Source: BD1-7 clade bacterium
GTDB taxonomy: Bacteria; Pseudomonadota; Gammaproteobacteria; Pseudomonadales; DT-91
Direction: 5' to 3'
DNA: 64,000 bases
Assembly (NCBI GenBank): GCA_902705865.1
Contig: CACSIO010000045.1
Location: forward strand, 230,917 to 294,916
Position 1 is the first letter of the stretch. Each line of letters begins with the position of its first letter. The notes beneath the pieces were generated by a model that worked only from the letters and a program-made list of their open reading frames with translations, did not search any database and was not told the DNA's origin. Positions 1 to 10,300 of this stretch are shown here, in pieces. A program made the position numbers and the translations under genes.

Positions 1-1
1 T

Positions 2-424
2 TTTGCGGAAGCCTCAATGCTGGCAGCCATTGATGAAAAACTCAGCCTCTGGCGTGTAAATGGCCCTGCTCAACATATTGCGATACAAGCATTAAAAGAC
101 ATTGCGTGGCAGCAGACTGCATTACAGCGCATTCAAACCGATCACGATGTTACGTTGGCGCTAGTATCTGAGGCTATGGCGCTGCTGGTGGATGCGCGAT
201 TAACAACCGACACGCCCTTGTTCTTCGGTTATACGATGAATCAAACATCGGCACTCAAGGTGCATGAATGCCTGGCACGATGTGGGGTGTTAGTGCGGTT
301 TGTAGAGCTGCCTGACGGTGAGGGTATGTTGCGATTTGGTTTGATGTGTGGCGACGATACAGATGGCCAAAAAAAGCTGGCATCAGCCCTGAAAACCGCA
401 GTCAGCGCGGTTAACGGCGCTTGA
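2..424 (+). CDS. Threonine-phosphate decarboxylase-like aminotransferase, C-terminal part (5' truncated)
   Basis: This is the 3' end of a fold-type I, PLP-dependent aminotransferase. The reading frame is already open at base 2 and runs to TGA at 422-424; the first ATG, at 17, is internal. The visible stretch has a segment reading LWRVNGPAQ followed by an AWQ motif, and a late LRFGL motif. Both are typical of the C-terminal domain of CobC/CobD proteins, which make the aminopropanol arm of cobalamin from threonine phosphate. The PLP lysine lies upstream and is not in the window. The gene is convergent with the next one, 20 bases away. Histidinol-phosphate aminotransferase is the main alternative; the LWRVNGPAQ-type segment favours CobC/CobD. 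Confidence 0.6.
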   Translation, partial: FAEASMLAAIDEKLSLWRVNGPAQHIAIQALKDIAWQQTALQRIQTDHDVTLALVSEAMALLVDARLTTDTPLFFGYTMNQTSALKVHECLARCGVLVRFVELPDGEGMLRFGLMCGDDTDGQKKLASALKTAVSAVNGA

Positions 425-444
425 AAGCGCCATTCCCCCAGTTT

Positions 445-1452
445 TTATAGCGACATATCTACTAGGATATGGCGCTGAATTTCACCGCGTAAGATTTTCA
501 TTAAGTAGTCTGGCGCTTCTTGCAGGGCAATGCTCTGATTAATCAGTTGCATATGCGCCATACCATTGTCGGATTGACAGAAATCCGCAACCATTTTCCA
601 GGCTGAGGCTTTGTCTGATAGCGATATTTCTACCGAGTCGACGCCCAGCAGATTAATGCCACGTATAATAAATGGCATTACGGTGGTGTTGAGCTCCGGG
701 GAGTCAACTAATCCGCAGCATGCAACACTGCCACCGGGTTTAATTTGCTTCAATAGGTTCGCCAGAGTGGCTCCGCCAGCAACATCGATAGCACCAGCAT
801 ATGCTGGCTTCAATAGGGGGCGAGGGCTTCCTTCGTTTACTTCGGCTCTCAACAGCACTTTGTTTGCGCCGATCTGTTTTAGGTAGTCTTGTTGGTCGGG
901 TTTGCCGGTAACAGCGATGACTTCATAGCCGCGTTCGCTGAGAATCGCCGTTGCAATGGAGCCCACGCCGCCAGTTGCGCCAGTCACCAAGATTGGCCCG
1001 TGCTGCGGGGAAATGCCGCTATGTTCGAGTTTATTGATGCATAGCGCGGCAGTAAGGCCTGCGGTACCAAACATCATGCTGTTTTTGAGGCTAAGACCTT
1101 CTGGTACAGGGAGTACCCATTCCGATGGTACACGAATGTATTCAGACAAACCGCCCGGCGTATTCATGCCTAGATCGTAGCCAGTGATAAGCACGTCTGT
1201 GCCAATTGGCAGCTGGGCGTTGTCTGAGGCTTCGATAGTGCCCGCAGCGTCGATACCTGGCTGGTGTGGATACTTCCGAGTAACAGCGCGATTGCCCGCA
1301 CAAGACAGCGCATCTTTGTAGTTCAGGGATGAATAGGCAACACGTACCAAGATACCGTTGGTTTGTGGCAAATCCGCCAGGCCTCTTTGCTGGATATGCG
1401 TGCTGGTTTTATCATCGGATTCTTCGATCCAAAGGCATTGATAAGTCGACAT
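445..1452 (-). CDS. acuI: YhdH/AcuI-family NADPH-dependent oxidoreductase (acrylyl-CoA reductase type)
   Basis: This 335-residue zinc-free medium-chain dehydrogenase/reductase belongs to the YhdH/YhfP branch. An N-terminal GroES-like domain carries the SSLNYKDALS signature at about residues 41-50. A Rossmann domain follows, with the nucleotide loop TGATGGVGS at about 157-165. Characterised members (AcuI/YhdH) reduce acryloyl-CoA to propionyl-CoA with NADPH, protecting the cell from this toxic intermediate, for example in DMSP breakdown. The start has a strong ribosome binding site, TAGGAGG, six bases ahead of the ATG. The gene stands about 250 bases downstream of plsC on the same strand, probably with its own promoter. 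The substrate is inferred from the family only. Confidence 0.8.
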   Translation of the reverse strand: MSTYQCLWIEESDDKTSTHIQQRGLADLPQTNGILVRVAYSSLNYKDALSCAGNRAVTRKYPHQPGIDAAGTIEASDNAQLPIGTDVLITGYDLGMNTPGGLSEYIRVPSEWVLPVPEGLSLKNSMMFGTAGLTAALCINKLEHSGISPQHGPILVTGATGGVGSIATAILSERGYEVIAVTGKPDQQDYLKQIGANKVLLRAEVNEGSPRPLLKPAYAGAIDVAGGATLANLLKQIKPGGSVACCGLVDSPELNTTVMPFIIRGINLLGVDSVEISLSDKASAWKMVADFCQSDNGMAHMQLINQSIALQEAPDYLMKILRGEIQRHILVDMSL

Positions 1453-1700
1453 TGATTCCCTCCTAACTCCGTATCAAGTGTGATAATTACGATCACCATG
1501 AAACACTGATGGCGACGAGCTGATGCGGCGTTTTGGTAAGGTGCCTGCGATCCGTTTCAACGATCAATCTAACTCGTTTCGAGAGCCGTTAATCCGCTGA
1601 TATACACCGGTGTTGAATGAATGAAAAACACAATACGACTAACATTCAGAGTCTGCTCTGAGGGTTTTATTGCTTCCATGCAGTATTGTCGGATAAACGG

Positions 1701-2432
1701 TTAGGTTTTGCCGGACTCTTTGTCAATGCGTGCGTCCAGTTCGGCGATCTTGTTTTTCATCAGGTGATGGCAATGTTCCGCCAGTTCGCCTGCCTGCTCC
1801 AGTGTGTAGCCTTCAGATGATACCGGCGGCAAAAATTCTATGTAGCCTTTAGCGGGTGTCCAGTTGTGCAAGTCAATTTTACTGCTGCTGCTTGCACAGA
1901 TCGGTACGATGTCGGCACCGGCTTTGATTGCTGTTGCAAATGCGCCTTTCTTGAATGGTAACAAGCCGCGGCCGCGGCTGCGGGTGCCTTCTGGCAAAAT
2001 GTAGATGTTTTTATGGTGGTCATGCATCTCCATTGCCAGTTGATCCATCAGTGCCCAAGCGCCTTCTTTGTCGGAACGATTGATGAAGATATTGCCAGCT
2101 AGCCAAAATGCGATACCAAAAAACGGAATGAAAATAATGCTGCGCTTGCCCACCACAAACGTGTTGTGTGGCCAAACGTGTGTGAGCATAAAAATATCCA
2201 GCAGGTCTTGGTGGTTGGCAATATAGATCACCGGTTTGTCCGGTGAGCGGGTGGGGGCATTGATTGGTTCGACGCGAATGTTCGCGAGGAAGTAAGCTGG
2301 GCGCCATAGCTTCATGACATAGCGGCTGCTATTCGGCTTAAAGGGCATGAATATCAGAAATATCACCGCCATCACACTGAATAGCAGGAAATAGGTGACA
2401 ACCAAAAATACGCGAAAATAATACAGAAACAT
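1701..2432 (-). CDS. plsC: 1-acyl-sn-glycerol-3-phosphate acyltransferase (PlsC family)
   Basis: A 243-residue membrane-bound acyltransferase that would transfer an acyl chain to lysophosphatidic acid, giving phosphatidic acid for phospholipid synthesis. The N-terminus holds a hydrophobic anchor (about residues 3-30). The catalytic NHxxxxD motif reads NHQDLLD at about 73-79, and the acceptor-binding EGTRSRG motif is at about 148-154, both intact. It begins only 12 bases after the hldE stop and is probably co-transcribed with the heptose genes. That would link inner-membrane lipid and lipopolysaccharide-core supply. Some PlsC-like proteins acylate other lipids, so the exact acceptor is inferred. 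Confidence 0.85.
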   Translation of the reverse strand: MFLYYFRVFLVVTYFLLFSVMAVIFLIFMPFKPNSSRYVMKLWRPAYFLANIRVEPINAPTRSPDKPVIYIANHQDLLDIFMLTHVWPHNTFVVGKRSIIFIPFFGIAFWLAGNIFINRSDKEGAWALMDQLAMEMHDHHKNIYILPEGTRSRGRGLLPFKKGAFATAIKAGADIVPICASSSSKIDLHNWTPAKGYIEFLPPVSSEGYTLEQAGELAEHCHHLMKNKIAELDARIDKESGKT

Positions 2433-2444
2433 GGTCGTTACAGC

Positions 2445-3899
2445 TTAGTGGCTCTTGATTGAATCGATAATATTAGTGGTAGAACGGCCTTTTTGCAGCG
2501 ATAAGACTGCAACTTTGCCGCCGTAACCGGCAACAATGTCAGCGCCGACAACTTGATCAATTTGGTAGTCACCCCCTTTGACCAAAATATCGGGTTTTAA
2601 TGCACGAAGCAGGCCTTCAGGAGTGTCTTCGGCGAAGTTCAGCACCCAGTCGACAGATTTCAAACTTGAAATAACGGCCATGCGGTCATCCACGGTGTTG
2701 ATTGGGCGAGTAGGGCCCTTCAGCCGGGCAACGGATTCGTCGCTGTTGACGGCGACGATTAGTCGGTCACCGAGCAAGCCGGCTTCCTGTAGGTACTGTG
2801 CATGGCCTTTGTGGAGAATATCGAAGCAGCCATTGGTAAATACGATCTTCTTGCCCAGGCTTTGCTCAAACTGAACCAGTTTAACCAATTGCTCGATGGT
2901 GGTAATGCCGCTCGGTTGAGCGCCGGCGTTGTCTAGCGCGAGCTTGAGTTCCAACGGTGTGACCGTAGCGGCGCCCATTCGGCCGACAACAATACTGGCG
3001 GCCGTATTTGCTAACATCACGGCTTCGTCGAGAGGCAACTCGGTGGTCATGGCGCAAGCCAGCGTGGCGATGACTGTATCACCGGCACCGGTGACGTCAT
3101 ACACTTCTTTGGCGGTCGCATTGAAGTGATGATGCGAGCCATCCGGGTTAAAGAGGGTCATGCCTTGTTCGCTTCGCGTCAATAGCAGGGCACCGAGATC
3201 AAGCTCTTTGATGAGCTGATCTGCTTTATGAAACATATCTTGTTCGTCTTTACAGCTGCCAACAATAGCTTCAAACTCGCTGAGGTTGGGTGTCAATAAC
3301 GCTGCGTGGCGGTAATGACTGAAGTCTTGCCCCTTGGGGTCGATGATAACGGGCTTTCCGTGTTTACGCGCGGCTTCGATAATCTGTTCGCAGTGGTCGA
3401 GTGCGCCTTTTTTGTAGTCGGATAAAAGAATAAGATCGAAACCTTCGATGGCATCGCTGACTTTTTGGACGAGTGCGTTAATGGCGGCGTCAGAAAATGT
3501 ATCTTCGAAGTCAGCTCTAACAACATGCTGTCCACGGCTGATCATTCGCAGTTTGGTAATGGTTGAAGCGCTGCTATCGACGACGGATAAGTCTTCAATC
3601 TGTTGATCGTCAAGCAGCGTTCGAACATGCGCTGCATTGTCGTCGTCGCCGAGAATACCTGCCAGCGTTACGTTGGCGCCCAAAGAGCGTGCATTCAGGG
3701 CTGCATTGGCTGCACCGCCGAGTCGCATTTCTGTGGATGTGACTTTGACCACTGGTACCGGTGCTTCGGGTGAGATTCTACCGGTTTGTCCCAGCCAGTA
3801 TTGATCCAGCATGAGATCGCCGACGACCAAGATTCGGGCGGCGCGAAAATCCAACGGGAGCATAGTATGGGGTACTGTGGTCATGGTGTTATCTGCCAT
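2445..3899 (-). CDS. hldE: Bifunctional heptose-7-phosphate kinase / heptose-1-phosphate adenylyltransferase HldE
   Basis: This 484-residue cytoplasmic enzyme makes ADP-heptose for the lipopolysaccharide inner core. The first about 320 residues form a PfkB-type sugar kinase with the anion-hole motif GAGD at about 271-274. A nucleotidyltransferase domain follows from about residue 350, opening FTNGCFDILHKGH with the catalytic HxGH at about 363-366. Both halves look intact, and the length matches the usual HldE fusion of about 475 residues. Its partners gmhA and gmhB lie immediately upstream on the same strand, so the core of the ADP-heptose pathway is encoded together. The N-terminus has extra methionines at residues 6 and 13, so the exact start is uncertain by a few codons. 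Confidence 0.93.
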   Translation of the reverse strand: MADNTMTTVPHTMLPLDFRAARILVVGDLMLDQYWLGQTGRISPEAPVPVVKVTSTEMRLGGAANAALNARSLGANVTLAGILGDDDNAAHVRTLLDDQQIEDLSVVDSSASTITKLRMISRGQHVVRADFEDTFSDAAINALVQKVSDAIEGFDLILLSDYKKGALDHCEQIIEAARKHGKPVIIDPKGQDFSHYRHAALLTPNLSEFEAIVGSCKDEQDMFHKADQLIKELDLGALLLTRSEQGMTLFNPDGSHHHFNATAKEVYDVTGAGDTVIATLACAMTTELPLDEAVMLANTAASIVVGRMGAATVTPLELKLALDNAGAQPSGITTIEQLVKLVQFEQSLGKKIVFTNGCFDILHKGHAQYLQEAGLLGDRLIVAVNSDESVARLKGPTRPINTVDDRMAVISSLKSVDWVLNFAEDTPEGLLRALKPDILVKGGDYQIDQVVGADIVAGYGGKVAVLSLQKGRSTTNIIDSIKSH

Positions 3900-4035
3900 T
3901 GTTTGTCGTTTGGCTCGTTGTGTAGCGGGTTATTTGGTTCTTGGTTTAGCTATCGGCTTAGCTTTCTATTTAGTTGAGGCTTGGCGCTGCGGCATCATCA
4001 GCCTTTTTCCTAGCCCTTGTTTCACTGCTCGTTTT

Positions 4036-4599
4036 TCAGCTTTCAATTAACGCACAGAGCATATGACCGATCATAATATGGCTTTCTTGAATCGTCGCAG
4101 TGCGGTCACAAGGCACAATGATGTTGATGTCGCACATATTAGCGAGCTTGCCGCCATCCTTGCCGCTGAGCAGAATGGTTGTGATTTGTTTTTCTTTGGC
4201 GACATCAACGGCTTTTATCACGTTACCTGAATTGCCAGAGGTTGAGATACCGATAAACACGTCGCCAGCTTGCCCAAGCCCTTGTAGTTGGCGCGAAAAG
4301 ACGTGGTCGTAACCGTAGTCATTGCCGATGGCTGTAAGTGCTGATGTGTCAGTTGTTAGCGCAATTGAGGGCATGCTGGGGCGTTCTTTTTCAAATCGAC
4401 CCACTAACTCTGCCGCAATGTGTTGGGCATCTGCAGCACTACCGCCGTTGCCTGCCAGCAATATCTTGTTACCTGCTGCAATGGCATCTTTACAGGCAGT
4501 TGCGGCTCGTTGAATGGCATCGACGCACATCTCATCGGTGAGAATCGCTTCTTTGGTTTCGATGCTTTGGCGAATATGCTGTTTAATTAGTGCTTTCAT
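4036..4599 (-). CDS. gmhA: Sedoheptulose-7-phosphate isomerase GmhA
   Basis: A 187-residue SIS-domain isomerase that converts sedoheptulose 7-phosphate to D-glycero-D-manno-heptose 7-phosphate, the first committed step of ADP-heptose synthesis. The phosphosugar-binding motif [11 protein letters not shown] is at about residues 50-60, and the second SIS motif STSGNSGN at about 119-126. The length and motifs fit GmhA/LpcA; the related DnaA-initiator-associating protein DiaA has a similar fold, but the heptose neighbours settle the choice. The gmhB stop lies four bases before this ATG, so the two are almost certainly translated from one message. Confidence 0.9.
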   Translation of the reverse strand: MKALIKQHIRQSIETKEAILTDEMCVDAIQRAATACKDAIAAGNKILLAGNGGSAADAQHIAAELVGRFEKERPSMPSIALTTDTSALTAIGNDYGYDHVFSRQLQGLGQAGDVFIGISTSGNSGNVIKAVDVAKEKQITTILLSGKDGGKLANMCDINIIVPCDRTATIQESHIMIGHMLCALIES

Positions 4600-4603
4600 G
4601 CGT

Positions 4604-5167
4604 TCAGCCTTTCAGTTGGCGCGTATCAATAATGCCTTTGAGGCGCGCAAAAATCTGTCGGTGGTATTGTACACACATTGTCGCCATTTTAGAGTGCCTG
4701 AATAGCGGTTCCGGACTGATTAGAATGCGATGTTTGATGCCTGCCGCTTTGGCTGCCTGCATATCAGAGGTTTTGTCGCCAATCATAACGCTCTGGCGAA
4801 CATCAAGTTGATAGCGTTTTGTTGCACGTTGGAGCATACCCGGTGCGGGTTTTCGGCAATGGCATGGGCCGCTGATGTTCGGGTGATGCGGGCAGTGGTA
4901 GGTGGCAGTGATAGTGATACCGCGGCGACGAAATTCGTTGTGCATCCATTGCGTCAGGTGTTGAAAGTCTGCTTCCGAATAATAGCCGCGTGCGATGCCT
5001 GACTGATTTGTCACTATCACGATGCGGTAGCCTGCGCGTTGAAAGATACGGCACAGTCGAAATATGCCGGGTACGAAGGTTATGTCTTCGGCTTTGTGGG
5101 CATAAGCGATGTCGCGGTTGATTACACCGTCACGGTCCAGAAACAGGCAGGGGCGTCGATTTATCAT
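4604..5167 (-). CDS. gmhB: D-glycero-beta-D-manno-heptose-1,7-bisphosphate 7-phosphatase GmhB
   Basis: A 187-residue HAD-superfamily phosphatase that removes the 7-phosphate from heptose 1,7-bisphosphate between the two HldE reactions. The nucleophile motif [12 protein letters not shown] is at residues 8-19. The zinc-binding loop typical of GmhB is visible as CPHHP at about 92-96 and CHC at about 102-104. The third HAD motif includes the segment [12 protein letters not shown]. It is followed after four bases by gmhA. An HisB-N-type histidinol phosphatase is the nearest alternative, but context and the zinc loop favour GmhB. Confidence 0.9.
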   Translation of the reverse strand: MINRRPCLFLDRDGVINRDIAYAHKAEDITFVPGIFRLCRIFQRAGYRIVIVTNQSGIARGYYSEADFQHLTQWMHNEFRRRGITITATYHCPHHPNISGPCHCRKPAPGMLQRATKRYQLDVRQSVMIGDKTSDMQAAKAAGIKHRILISPEPLFRHSKMATMCVQYHRQIFARLKGIIDTRQLKG

Positions 5168-5246
5168 GATTATTCTACGGCCGCATCGTCGGCAGCTGGT
5201 CGATGTGTGATGAGTGGCCGGTAACGCCGGCTAATTGTGGCTCTGA

Positions 5247-6059
5247 TTATTGAGCGTCAGTATTCCCTAAAGGCACGGCCTGTTCAAATGCCTGTGTGTT
5301 TTCTATCAAATGTTTGGGATTGATCGTGCCGACAATGGCACTACACACAGCCTGATGGCTAAACAGTGTATTGTAGGTTTGTTCCATTACCTGTGATTTG
5401 TTGTCGTTTGTCAGTGCCCAGCCTGAATCGAAAATTTTCTTCATCAACAAACCTTTGTTTAGTGATGCAGCAATATCGAATAGCGGTGCTTCGTCTTCAT
5501 GCGAAAGGCTTGCCGCCATCATGATGCAGTCCATGTGCTCAAGTGCTTTGCGGCCGCCGTCGACGGTTTTTGTCGACATCCCAATGGCACGCACATAACC
5601 CTGTTGTTTTGCCGTTAGGAATACTTCAAGGGTCTCATCGTTGAGGTTGTCTAGATCATTGCCGTCGGAGTGCAGTAGCCAAACATCCAGATAATCAGTT
5701 TTTAAGGTTCGCAGGCTGGTTTCCAGCGAATGGCGCAGGGTTTTAGCATCAAAGCGATACGTTGAGCTATCGGCCGCCGTGTCGTAGATTTCGCCGGCTT
5801 TGGAAATAATCTCGAAGGCGTTACGTTGGCCTTGCATGAGTTTTCCCAGGCGTTCTTCGCTGATGCCATAGGCTGGGGCGGTGTCTAGCGTTGAAACTCC
5901 GTAGTCACGGGCCAAGCTAAGCAGGTTTTTTAGATCGGTGTCTGCCGGCAGGTTGAATTGCCCCGGGTATTTTACTGATTGATTACGCCCGAACTTTACT
6001 GTGCCTAAAGCCAGAGGGCTAAGACCGACATCTGTGCTTCCGAGTAGCTTTTTATTCAT
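5247..6059 (-). CDS. Aldo/keto reductase
   Basis: A 270-residue TIM-barrel oxidoreductase of the aldo/keto reductase superfamily, expected to be NADPH-dependent. The catalytic tetrad is recognisable: Asp and Tyr in the segment LDTAPAYGISEERLG, Lys in IISKAGE, and His in DVWLLHSDG. It lies 79 bases upstream of gmhB and 87 bases downstream of the FAD oxidoreductase gene, all on the minus strand, so it could belong to either transcription unit. The substrate cannot be named from the sequence; the group containing it includes L-fucose/galactose dehydrogenase-like and general aldehyde reductases. Confidence 0.8.
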   Translation of the reverse strand: MNKKLLGSTDVGLSPLALGTVKFGRNQSVKYPGQFNLPADTDLKNLLSLARDYGVSTLDTAPAYGISEERLGKLMQGQRNAFEIISKAGEIYDTAADSSTYRFDAKTLRHSLETSLRTLKTDYLDVWLLHSDGNDLDNLNDETLEVFLTAKQQGYVRAIGMSTKTVDGGRKALEHMDCIMMAASLSHEDEAPLFDIAASLNKGLLMKKIFDSGWALTNDNKSQVMEQTYNTLFSHQAVCSAIVGTINPKHLIENTQAFEQAVPLGNTDAQ

Positions 6060-6146
6060 TGTATGTTGTATTGGCTCTTATCAATAGCGAGTGGCTGCGT
6101 CGGAGCGCACAAGTCGATGTGGCGCTCTCGGGTTCGAGTTGGCGAA

Positions 6147-7325
6147 TTAGAGGTCGTGCCAGGGGTATTTGGCGATGCCGGGCCTAGGCAGAGATTGCAG
6201 CATTACCGGCACGGGTTCGATCGTGCCTATCAGTTGCAGGCTGGTTGCATGGACTTCATTGACGACTTTTTCTGCAAAACGCGGTGCTAGTGCCAGCTTG
6301 GTTGGCCATCCGACAATGATGTTGCTGTTGTTCTGAATAAAGGCATCATCGGGCCGCACTAGACCTTTCATGGCTGGCTCAGCGCGATTGACATGAAACG
6401 TGCCGAAGCTGAGCTGTTCAGTATCTATTGATGGCATCATTTGATTGAGATGATGACGTGCTTCATCAATCAGTGTTGATGCCGATTTATCAACACCTTC
6501 TTCGGCAAGGTTTCCGCCCATATACCATACGGTTTTTCCGTTAGATGCGTGTGATGTTACGGTCAATATCGGTTTATTGGAACGGCCGACGAAATGCGCG
6601 AAAATGGGTGGCAAATCACCTTTAACCATCACCATTTGCAGCGGTCGTTTTTGCATGGCGGGAGCCTGAACGTTGAGGTGTTCGTAGCCTTCGCCAGCGG
6701 CCAGTAGAATATGCTGTGTGTTAATGATGCCGGCCGGGGTCTTGATTGCGTATTGGTTTTGTTCGCGTGGGCCGATATCCTCAGCGTTAATCTCAACCTG
6801 ATACATAAATGCTTGGTACTGATTTAAAAAACTCGTCAGAACTGTACCGATATCGAGCACAATTTCATTCAGTTGATAGATGCTGTTATCAAGACCAATT
6901 GCTTTATAAGCATCTGGGAGGTGTTTATGTGTGATGGTTTTCGTGCGTGATGCCATGGTTTTCGAGCCCAAAAACGACAGCAGTTTGGTATCCGTATGGT
7001 TGGTAGGCACGAGGTATTGGTGTTGCGCCAAGGTTTTAATGTCATTGAGCAGAACATTGCCCTTGCCGCCGATGGCGTTTTTCCAGCGTTTGGGCATCTC
7101 ACCGATAACATTGCCCGCTTTCGTCATCTTGGCAGCCAGCGCGTACTTTGAGCCGCCGTGGATAATCCCTTGAGAAGCAATGGTTTGGCCGCACCCGAGG
7201 TCGGCTTTTTCGAACAGAATGGCATTGATGCCGGAGGCACGTGCTTCTGCTAGTGTCCAAAGGCCAGCGATGCCTCCACCGATGATAACGAGGTCAACGG
7301 AATGATTATGGGTGTCAGTATTCAT
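6147..7325 (-). CDS. FAD-dependent oxidoreductase of the DAO / glycerol-3-phosphate dehydrogenase type
   Basis: A 392-residue flavoprotein. The dinucleotide-binding motif VIIGGGIAG lies near the N-terminus (about residues 13-21), followed by SQGIIHGGSKYA, a segment resembling the FAD-contacting region of GlpD and related DAO-family enzymes. No membrane segment or signal peptide is visible, so it is probably cytoplasmic. Its ATG overlaps the TGA of the large sensor gene upstream (ATGA at 7322-7325), which indicates translational coupling. That suggests its activity is connected to the signal sensed by that protein. The substrate is unknown; glycerol-3-phosphate, an amino acid or a 2-hydroxyacid are family possibilities. 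Confidence 0.75.
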   Translation of the reverse strand: MNTDTHNHSVDLVIIGGGIAGLWTLAEARASGINAILFEKADLGCGQTIASQGIIHGGSKYALAAKMTKAGNVIGEMPKRWKNAIGGKGNVLLNDIKTLAQHQYLVPTNHTDTKLLSFLGSKTMASRTKTITHKHLPDAYKAIGLDNSIYQLNEIVLDIGTVLTSFLNQYQAFMYQVEINAEDIGPREQNQYAIKTPAGIINTQHILLAAGEGYEHLNVQAPAMQKRPLQMVMVKGDLPPIFAHFVGRSNKPILTVTSHASNGKTVWYMGGNLAEEGVDKSASTLIDEARHHLNQMMPSIDTEQLSFGTFHVNRAEPAMKGLVRPDDAFIQNNSNIIVGWPTKLALAPRFAEKVVNEVHATSLQLIGTIEPVPVMLQSLPRPGIAKYPWHDL

Positions 7326-10300
7326 AGGATATCCGGAAACTGGCGGTGACGGCTTTCGTGCGGTACATCGATGTTATCGTTCAATTCGGTGAGATCAACG
7401 TTGAAATAGTTGTTTCGCATCCGTTCGATAACGTCTTCGATATCCTCAATAGTTAGTGGTTTGACGATAAAGTCATTCATGCCGGCTTCATAGGCCTGTT
7501 CGCGGTATTCGGGTGTTGAATGTGCACTTAGGCCGATAATGACTGAGCGATCGGCTAGTTCTGTGTTGTTTTTTTGTTCAAATTCGCGAATGGCTTTACA
7601 GGCTTCATAACCACTCATTTCCGGCATTTCGCAATCCATAAAGATCAGATTGAACTCGGTGGATTCATCAAGAAACGTGTTCACGGCTTCGAGGCCATTG
7701 TTAACAAGCCGAGGTTTGAAGCGTAATTTCTTCAGAAGTCCGTCGATAACCATTTGGTTTACGGTGTTGTCTTCCGCAACCAGAATCGAAAGCGGTGCGT
7801 CGTTGGTTTTGTCGACTTCGACATTGTCGATCCCCATACTTTTTAGCAGCGACTGGTAAAGATTCAGGGTCGAGTAGGGGATCTCAAGCACACTCTGAAT
7901 ACCGCGTTTTTTCATCTCGGCTTGGGTCATCGTAAAACGGACACGAGTAATGAGGTTTACCGATGTGATGAAATTGTGGTCGACGTTACTTTTTCGAATC
8001 GCCAGTTGTACTTCTGGCGTTAGAAACTCTTCAGCAATCATCAGCACCTGGTAAGCACTATCGTCATGGAGAAGCAATTCGCTGGCATCCCTAGCGCTAC
8101 TGCAGGTGTTGCATTGCATGCCCCAAGATTCGGTCAGGCCTTTAATGGTGGTAACGATTTCTTCGTTGTCGTCACAGATTAATAGGCGGCGGCCGCTGAG
8201 TATTTTGGAGCGATCCATCAAGCGTTGCATCTCGTTGGTGTGCGGCAGCAGCAGGCGTGTGGTAAACCAAAGCGTCGTACTATTAACATGTTCATCACGA
8301 TCGATGCCGAGCCGACCATGCATCAGTTCAATCAATTCTCGGCTGACGGCAAGGCCGATTTCTTGGCCTTTCTGTTTGCTCGATTTGGCAGCATCATTAA
8401 AGGGTTGAAGTAAGCTCGCGACATCTTCTTCAGTGAGTAACACGCCTTTACTCACAACCTCAACACGTACTTCGGTGCTGTTTACGGTGTTTTTGCCGGT
8501 TTGTGAGGCTTTTAATACAACAGTACCGCCGCTTGAGAAACCAAAAACGATATTCAGCAGGTTAAGCGTCACTTGACGTATTTTAGGCGCATCACCTTTT
8601 AGCTGGAGGTGGGTATTCGGTTCGACACAGCCGACGAAATTGAGTTTGGTTTCGGTGGCTTTCAGTGCAGAGATGTTGATGCAATCGTCAATGATGCGCT
8701 CAAGATTAAACAGCTTGGATTCCAGCGCCATCGTGCCCGATTCAATTTTTGAGTAATCCAGTAGATCATTGATGACATTCAGCAGTGATTTCGCAGATTT
8801 GTTGATCGATGAGACAAAATGGCGCTGGTCATCCTCAAGCACGGTGTCGTCCAATAATTCGGTCATGCCCAGAATACCATTCATTGGCGTACGAATCTGA
8901 TGGCTCATGGTCGCCAAAAATTCGCTTTTCGCACGGCTTTCAATCTTGGCTTCGTCAGCACGTTTTTCTAACTGTACTTCGTTGAGTTTGCTTTTATACA
9001 CCTCGATGTTGCTTTGCGCTTTTTCTTCGGTCAGCTTCATCAATTGATAGGTGGTGTCGAGTTTTTCGTTATTGAGTTGGCGCATTTTGTCGGCAAGCGC
9101 GAATGCAAATACCAAAATCATTGCGGTGTTGCCGATTGAGGCATAACTGAACGACCATCGTGTCCAAGGCAATACACTGATATTGGAACCGAAATCGAGC
9201 ATCAACCCGAGTGTGCAGAGGAAGATCGCCAGCGAAAAATACCCGGCAGAGGCAATGCCTTGGTTGCGGATATAAAGCCCGGCATAAATGCCGCAAACAT
9301 AGAGGGAGATAACAATCAGCAGTAAATATGGAGAGAAGACAATGGGTTCATCGCTGAGACCGATCAGAATAATGACCGTTGCGGCGACAGCGCCAGCGCC
9401 CAACAGCATGCGCGTAAGGTTGGGTGACCAGCGATTGAGATCCAGAAACGACGATGAAAAAAATGTGAATCCGATACACATGAGCGCCGCGATAATGGCG
9501 TAAAACATGTCTTTTGGCCAAAGGGCTTCCGGTGCAACAAACTGTGCAAAGTGGCCTTCATGCATCGACATGAATAAGCCGGTCGCTGTGCCGAAAAAGA
9601 CAAATAGCAAATGGCTTCGCTCGCGAATGGAGAACCAGATAAACAGGTTGTAAATAATGATCATGAACAATGATCCGTAGATCATGCCAAAAAAGACGTG
9701 CTCCTGCGTTTTCAGCTTCTGTAGGTTTTCGCTATCCCACGGAATGATCTTGATCAGTTGATCGAAATAGTGATCGACCCGGAACAATAGTGTGGTTGTT
9801 TCGCCGGCACGCAGGTTAATGGGATAGAGAATATTACGGTAGTTAATTGGGCGGCTGGAGAAGCGGTGTTGGTGGCCAAGATCCATGTGCTCTTCAGTCA
9901 AAACCAGCTCTGCACCGGAATGTGTGCGAGCAAATAAATTCGCAGTGTTGTTTTCGGTCGCCGTGGGCTGTTGGCTAGCTGAAGCGATAGGGCCGGTCGT
10001 TGACGGTACAGTTTGCGCCGCAGTTAGAGGATGTACGCGATACAAATCGACCGATTGTGCCGGAAACGCTAATTCCAGCATACGAGCATGGTCATTAATG
10101 CCGCGGTTGCTGATAGTGACTCGAACCCAGGTGGAGCCCTCAGGGGCGTTAATATAGCCACTTTGTCTTTCTAGCGGCAGCCAGCGTAGATCTTTGTAGT
10201 TGTCTTTAACTTCCTGCAGTGATTTAACAGGCGATACCAAAAGCTCAGCTTCGATGGTTGTACCTTCGGGTAGGTATTCAGATGCGTTCGCTGAAACGGC

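Noticed and set aside
1646-1670. Hairpin TCAGAG-TCTG-CTCTGA before GGGTTTTA as a terminator
   Set aside because: The T-rich side faces the plus strand, where no gene ends upstream; on the minus strand there is no T tract after plsC.
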